Notes under the pieces: generated by a model
What the model was told of the DNA's origin: nothing
What the model saw: the letters and a program-made list of their open reading frames with translations, nothing else
Database searches by the model: none
Assembly: GCF_001425325.1 (NCBI RefSeq)
Contig: NZ_LMEH01000001.1
Location: 1,328,687 to 1,392,686, forward strand
DNA length: 64,000 bases
From: Leifsonia sp. Root1293
GTDB lineage: Bacteria > Actinomycetota > Actinomycetes > Actinomycetales > Microbacteriaceae
Reading direction: 5' to 3'
Translations under genes and position numbers: made by a program
Shown here: positions 59,921-64,000 of the stretch, piece by piece
Position numbering within the stretch: position 1 is the stretch's first letter
Layout: each line of letters opens with the position of its first letter

Positions 59921-60829
59921 GTGCTCGCAAACTTTCTCATCGGCCTGCGTGAAGGCCTCGAAGCCGGCCTCATCGTCGGCATTCTCGTGGCGTACCTCTC
60001 GAAGCTGGGCCGACGCGATGTGCTCCCCCGCCTCTGGAGCGGCATCGGCTTCGCCATCGTGCTCTCGCTCGGCGTCGGGGCGATCCTCACCTGGGGTCCG
60101 TACGGCCTGAGCTTCCAGGCGCAGGAGATCCTCGGCGGTTCGCTCTCCATCCTCGCCGTCGCCCTCGTCACCTGGATGATCTTCTGGATGGGCAACCATG
60201 CCCGCGGCCTGAAGCACGACCTCCAGTCCAAGCTCGACGTCGCCCTCACCGGAGCCGCATCCGGCATCGTCATCCTCGGCTTCCTCAGCGTCGGGCGCGA
60301 GGGCATCGAGACCGCCCTGTTCGTCTGGGCGACCGTGAACTCCAGCGGCGACGCCGGGATCGCCACGATCGGCGCCGTGCTCGGCATCCTCGCCGCCGTC
60401 GCCGTGTCGTACCTGATCTACCGCGGACTCATCCGCATCAACCTCTCGCGCTTCTTCACCTGGACGGGCCTGTTCCTCATCCTCGTCGCCGCCGGGGTGC
60501 TCGCCTACGGCATCGGCGACCTCCAGGAGGCAGGCGTCATCCCCGGCTGGGGACAGCCAGCCTGGAGCCTGGCCGGCGCCATCCCGCCGTCCAGCTGGTA
60601 CGGCACCATCCTGGGCGGCGTGTTCAACTTCACGCCCGAGCCCACCTGGGCCCAGGTGATCGGCTGGCTCGCCTACGCCTCGATCGTCACCGGCCTCTTC
60701 CTTCGCCAGGTCTTCACCCGCTCGGCGCCGGCAGCCCAGGCTCCGGCAGCGCCGAAGACGACGGCGCCGGCATCCCGCACAGCGGATGCCACCCTCGCCG
60801 ACAGCGGCATCGCGCCCCGCTCGGCCTGA
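59921..60829 (+). CDS. efeU: Iron permease EfeU (FTR1 family)
   Basis: A 302-residue membrane protein with seven predicted helices. The two iron-passage motifs of FTR1/EfeU permeases are present: GLREGLEAGLIVG in helix 1 and SVGREGIETALFVWA in helix 4. They take up ferrous or oxidised iron with help from EfeO and EfeB. The C-terminal 40 residues are an Ala/Pro/Thr-rich cytoplasmic tail. The start is GTG at 59921. First gene of the efeUOB operon and preceded by an iron box. Confidence 0.93.
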   Translation: MLANFLIGLREGLEAGLIVGILVAYLSKLGRRDVLPRLWSGIGFAIVLSLGVGAILTWGPYGLSFQAQEILGGSLSILAVALVTWMIFWMGNHARGLKHDLQSKLDVALTGAASGIVILGFLSVGREGIETALFVWATVNSSGDAGIATIGAVLGILAAVAVSYLIYRGLIRINLSRFFTWTGLFLILVAAGVLAYGIGDLQEAGVIPGWGQPAWSLAGAIPPSSWYGTILGGVFNFTPEPTWAQVIGWLAYASIVTGLFLRQVFTRSAPAAQAPAAPKTTAPASRTADATLADSGIAPRSA

Positions 60830-60869
60830 TCACCTTTCCCAGCAGCACGTCCATCACAGGAGACCACCC

Positions 60870-62075
60870 ATGAAGAGAACTCTGTCCGTCGGCCTGGCCG
60901 GCGCCGGGATCATCGCACTCACGCTGACGGGTTGCGTGCCCAACAACGCCGGTGGATCCGCGGTCGCCGTGGCCATCACGGACGACGCCTGCGATGTCGC
61001 CACCGACACGACGGCATCCGGCGCGGTGACCTTCGAGCTCAGCAACACCGGAAGCGACGTCAACGAGTTCGAGATCCTCGCAGACGACAAGCTGCGCATC
61101 GTCGGCGAGAAGGAGAACGTCACGCCCGGCCAGACTGTGTCGTACGTGGCCCAGCTCGAGCCCGGCACCTACTACACGGCATGCAAGTTCCAGCTCATCG
61201 GCTCCCCCATCGGGCTGGCCGAGTTCACCGTGACCGGTGACGCCACGGCGATCGACGCCGACGCCGCCGAACTGAACGATGCCGCCGTAACCAACTACAT
61301 CGCCTACATCCGCTCGCAGGTCGGCGAACTCATCCCCGCCGTGGCCGCCTTCACCAGCGCCTACGCTGCTGGCGACGACGAGACGGCTCGAGGGCTGTTC
61401 GCCCAGACCCGCGCGTTCTACGAGCGCATCGAGCCCACGGCCGAGGCCTTCGGCGACCTGGACCCCAAGATCGACTACCGCGAGGTCGACGCCGTGGCCG
61501 AGGGCCTCGACTGGACGGGCTTCCACCGCATCGAGAAGGACCTCTGGCCGCCGGCCCAGGGCGACTCGAACTCCGACGGGACCAGCGCGTTCCTCGACTG
61601 GGCGCCCTCGACGACTGCCGAGCGCGCAGCATTCGCCGCCGGGCTGGTCGCCGACACGCAGCAGTTGCACGACCTCGTGAACGCCGACGACTTCACCGTG
61701 AGCGTCGCCGACATCAGCAACGGCTCCATCGGCCTGCTCGACGAAGTCGCCAGCGGCAAGATCAGCGGTGAGGAGGACTGGTGGTCGGGAACCGACCTCA
61801 CCGACTTCCAGGCCAACGTGCAGGGTGCTGAGGTGGCCTTCGGCAACGTGGAGGCGATCGCCAGGAGCAAGGGGGACGACGGCGAGAAGCTGGTCGACGA
61901 CATCCAGAGCGAGTTCGATGCTCTCGACGCCCTGCTGGCCCAGTACGGCACGATCGACGACGGTTTCGTCGACTACTCCACGGTGACCGATGCGCAGCGC
62001 AAGGAGCTCTCCGACCAGGTGAACGCCCTCTCCGAGCCGCTCTCGCAGCTCACGGCGCTGGTTCTCGGCGCGTAG
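60870..62075 (+). CDS. efeO: Iron uptake lipoprotein EfeO
   Basis: A 401-residue lipoprotein: signal LSVGLAGAGIIALTLTGC with a lipobox (LTGC), then an EfeO cupredoxin-like domain (VTFELSNTGSDVNEFEILADDKLRIVGEKENVTPG) and a peptidase M75-like helical domain with the iron-binding HxxE motif in WTGFHRIEKDLW. EfeO receives iron at the cell surface and passes it to EfeU. The start is the ATG at 60870, with AGGAG 7 bases upstream; the gap to efeU is 40 bases. Full length for the two-domain form. Confidence 0.92.
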   Translation: MKRTLSVGLAGAGIIALTLTGCVPNNAGGSAVAVAITDDACDVATDTTASGAVTFELSNTGSDVNEFEILADDKLRIVGEKENVTPGQTVSYVAQLEPGTYYTACKFQLIGSPIGLAEFTVTGDATAIDADAAELNDAAVTNYIAYIRSQVGELIPAVAAFTSAYAAGDDETARGLFAQTRAFYERIEPTAEAFGDLDPKIDYREVDAVAEGLDWTGFHRIEKDLWPPAQGDSNSDGTSAFLDWAPSTTAERAAFAAGLVADTQQLHDLVNADDFTVSVADISNGSIGLLDEVASGKISGEEDWWSGTDLTDFQANVQGAEVAFGNVEAIARSKGDDGEKLVDDIQSEFDALDALLAQYGTIDDGFVDYSTVTDAQRKELSDQVNALSEPLSQLTALVLGA

Positions 62076-62159
62076 CCCCCACTGCCCTGACACCGGGCCG
62101 GCCCGCGGCGAAGCTGCGGAGACCGGCCCATCAGGGTCTCCACCGCAACAGGAAGTACC

Positions 62160-63506
62160 ATGAGCGGGATGAATCCTGACGCCGGCCCCGAATCGGCGCC
62201 CGAGAACACGACAGCGGTGGACGGCTCCGCCGACGAAGCAACGGCTCGCCCATCGGGACTCTCCCGGCGCGGCCTCTTCGGCCTCGTCGGCGTCGGTGCC
62301 GCCGGACTCGTCGTCGGCGGCGCAGCTGGGGCTGCCGCCGCCGCGACCGCGGCATCCGCCTCATCGCAGACCAACGCGGTCTACCCCTTCTACGGCGCCA
62401 GGCAGGCCGGCATCACCACCCCGGCCCAGGACCGCCTGCACTTCGCCTCCTACGACATGGCCGCGGGAACCAGCCGCGACGACCTCATCGAGTTGCTGCA
62501 GGACTGGACCTACGCGGCCGCTCGCATGACGCAGGGCCTCGAGGTGACGGATGGCGGAGCCGTCGGCGGGTCGCCGCTGGCGCCGCCGGCGGACACCGGC
62601 GAAGCCCTCGGACTGCCGGCCGCCGGGCTCACCATCACCTTCGGCTTCGGCCCCACGCTGTTCTCGACCGACGGCGGCGAGGATCGCTACGGCATCGCGG
62701 CACGGCGTCCGGAGCTGCTCACGAAGCTCCCCCGCTTCTCGGGCGACTCGCTCCGGCCGGAACTCGGCGGGGGCGACCTCTGCATCCAGGCCTGCGCCGA
62801 CGATCCGCAGGTCGCCGTGCACGCCATCCGCAACCTCAGCCGCATCGCCTTCGGGCGTGCCTCCATCCGGTGGTCGCAGCTCGGCTTCGGACGCACCTCG
62901 TCCACGTCGACCTCGCAGCTGACTCCCCGCAACCTGTTCGGGTTCAAGGACGGCACGGCGAACGTCAAGTCGGAGGACGCGAAGCTCGTCGACGACCAGG
63001 TCTTCGTCGGCTCGAGCGACTCCCCCGCGTGGCTGGCCGGCGGAAGCTATCTCGTCACACGCAAGATCCGCATGATCATCGAGACGTGGGACCGCACGAG
63101 GCTCGAGGAGCAGGAGCGCGTGATCGGCCGCGACAAGGGCGAGGGAGCGCCGCTGTCGGGCGGCACCGAGTTCACGGAGCCGGACTTCGACGCCGAGACC
63201 GGGGCGGGGACGCCGACGATCGACGCCGACGCTCACGTTCGTCTGGCCCACCCGAGCGTCAACAAGGGCGCGAGCCTGCTGCGTCGCGGCTACAACTTCG
63301 TCGACGGCAACGACGAGCTCGGCCGCCTCGACGCCGGCCTCTTCTTCATGTCGTACCAGCGCTCGCCCGAGCAGTTCATCGGCATTCAGCGCAGCCTCGC
63401 ATCCGATGCCCTCAACGAGTACATCAAGCACGTCGGTTCGGCGATCTTCGCCATTCCGCCCGGCGCCCGCGACGGGTCGTACGTGGGCGCGCCGCTCTTC
63501 GCCTGA
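62160..63506 (+). CDS. efeB: Dyp-type haem peroxidase EfeB (Tat-exported)
   Basis: A 448-residue DyP peroxidase. The N-terminus carries a Tat signal (LSRRGLFGLVGVGAAGLVVG...) with a cleavage area near AATAASAS, so it is folded before export, consistent with tatB in this window. The family signature is GFKDGTANVKSED (GxxDG), and HVRLAHPSVNKGASLLRRGYNF contains the proximal haem His and the conserved Arg. EfeB oxidises ferrous iron for EfeU uptake or releases iron from haem. The start is ATG at 62160. Last gene of efeUOB; the next gene is convergent one base away. Confidence 0.93.
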   Translation: MSGMNPDAGPESAPENTTAVDGSADEATARPSGLSRRGLFGLVGVGAAGLVVGGAAGAAAAATAASASSQTNAVYPFYGARQAGITTPAQDRLHFASYDMAAGTSRDDLIELLQDWTYAAARMTQGLEVTDGGAVGGSPLAPPADTGEALGLPAAGLTITFGFGPTLFSTDGGEDRYGIAARRPELLTKLPRFSGDSLRPELGGGDLCIQACADDPQVAVHAIRNLSRIAFGRASIRWSQLGFGRTSSTSTSQLTPRNLFGFKDGTANVKSEDAKLVDDQVFVGSSDSPAWLAGGSYLVTRKIRMIIETWDRTRLEEQERVIGRDKGEGAPLSGGTEFTEPDFDAETGAGTPTIDADAHVRLAHPSVNKGASLLRRGYNFVDGNDELGRLDAGLFFMSYQRSPEQFIGIQRSLASDALNEYIKHVGSAIFAIPPGARDGSYVGAPLFA

Positions 63507-63507
63507 A

Positions 63508-63942
63508 TCAGCCGCCGGTCACCGGTGTCACCGTGTAGAGCAGCCCGTCCTTCGTGCCGGCCACCAGCACGGAGTAGTTCTCGTTCTTCATCGCGACGAA
63601 ACCGCCGTCGTCCGTTGTCGCCTCGGCTGCGCTCCCGTCGACGCTGAAACCGGCGCCCTCGAGTTGGGTCGTCGCCTCGGCGATGGGGTCCGCTGCCGTC
63701 GCGTCGACGGTCACGATCCATCCGCTGCCGTTCTCGCCCTGACCGCCGGCGCCCACCAGGATCTTCCCGTCCACGACGGGCACCTCCTCCGGCCAGCCCC
63801 TCGGAAGCTCGCCGCCGACGCTCACCTGCCCTCCGGTGGCCTGATCCACGGCCGAGTCGACGATGCCGCAGCCGGCGAGGGTCGGGGTCAGGAGCAGGGC
63901 GACGGCGATGGCCGGAACGACGAGGCGGGTGCGGAAGGGCAT
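63508..63942 (-). CDS. Small predicted lipoprotein, unknown function
   Basis: A 144-residue secreted lipoprotein: signal LVVPAIAVALLLTPTLAGC with the lipobox LAGC at about residue 25. The mature part contains a short PRGWPEEVPVVDGKILVGAGGQ segment followed by a repeated beta-rich pattern (GSGWIVTVDATAAD, YSVLVAGTKDGLLYTVTPV). I recognise no family; similar small lipoproteins are widespread in Microbacteriaceae. The start is ATG at 63940-63942. Its 3' end is one base from the efeB stop, so the two converge without a spacer. Nothing is visible in the last 58 bases beyond it. Confidence 0.8.
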   Translation of the reverse strand: MPFRTRLVVPAIAVALLLTPTLAGCGIVDSAVDQATGGQVSVGGELPRGWPEEVPVVDGKILVGAGGQGENGSGWIVTVDATAADPIAEATTQLEGAGFSVDGSAAEATTDDGGFVAMKNENYSVLVAGTKDGLLYTVTPVTGG

Positions 63943-64000
63943 GATGTCTCCAGGGCTCGGGCCTCCAGAGTACGCGCTGGGGCTACGACAGAGGGTGTCG

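Overview
The window is a high-GC actinobacterial chromosome segment. It is most like the family Microbacteriaceae: GTG and TTG starts are common, tRNA genes lack an encoded CCA, several promoters look leaderless, gene order is shared with Mycobacterium (recalled from memory), and the intergenic repeat family (TCTCGATACG ... CTACTCGACCA) is of a kind I associate with this family. No rRNA, CRISPR array, prophage or insertion sequence is visible. Coding density is very high and no stretch of 300 bases lacks a gene.

Region 1 (7-4798, minus strand) is the most unusual part. Six genes are joined end to end by 4-base stop/start overlaps: a response-regulator/PIG-L deacetylase fusion, an ATP-grasp ligase, a PHP phosphoesterase, a membrane GT2 glycan synthase, a 46-residue single-pass membrane peptide and a stand-alone receiver. 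This reads as a phosphorelay-linked surface-glycan or glycolipid module that I cannot match to a named system. The operon may continue past the left edge. Region 2 (4883-8838) has a uracil-DNA glycosylase-like gene, an alkylsulfatase bracketed by two identical initiator tRNA genes, and a methyltransferase.

Region 3 (8853-29038) is a syntenic block corresponding to M. tuberculosis Rv3193c-Rv3211: UPF0182, a PDZ/Lon-like protease, a zincin, a ThiF/TOMM-like protein, UvrD2, NudC, a catalytically dead phosphotransferase-like protein, the AdnB and AdnA helicase-nucleases, a DUF3107 protein, a ferritin-like protein and a DEAD-box helicase. Two long convergent CDS overlaps occur here, and the ABC1 kinase and whiB7 normally found beside uvrD2 are absent.

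Region 4 (29157-33732) holds a PHP nuclease-like protein, an ArfB-type ribosome rescue factor, an S4 protein, an EEP-family protein and an aminopeptidase P. Region 5 (33734-50576) resembles Rv1232c-Rv1201c: an MgtE-N/CBS protein, DUF1003, Mrp, tatB, an O-methyltransferase, DUF3117, and dapE/dapD divergent from a shared 56-bp promoter. Interspersed are accessory genes: an MFS/PLP-lyase pair, succinic semialdehyde dehydrogenase and a DUF222-HNH protein.

Region 6 (50749-59699) has a penicillin-acylase-family hydrolase, a drug exporter, citrate synthase, fdxC-dapC and a degenerate MshB-like membrane protein. With dapD and dapE, dapC gives three consecutive steps of the succinylase route to meso-diaminopimelate and lysine. 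Region 7 (59869-63506) is the iron uptake operon efeUOB behind a probable DtxR/IdeR box, followed by a convergent lipoprotein gene.
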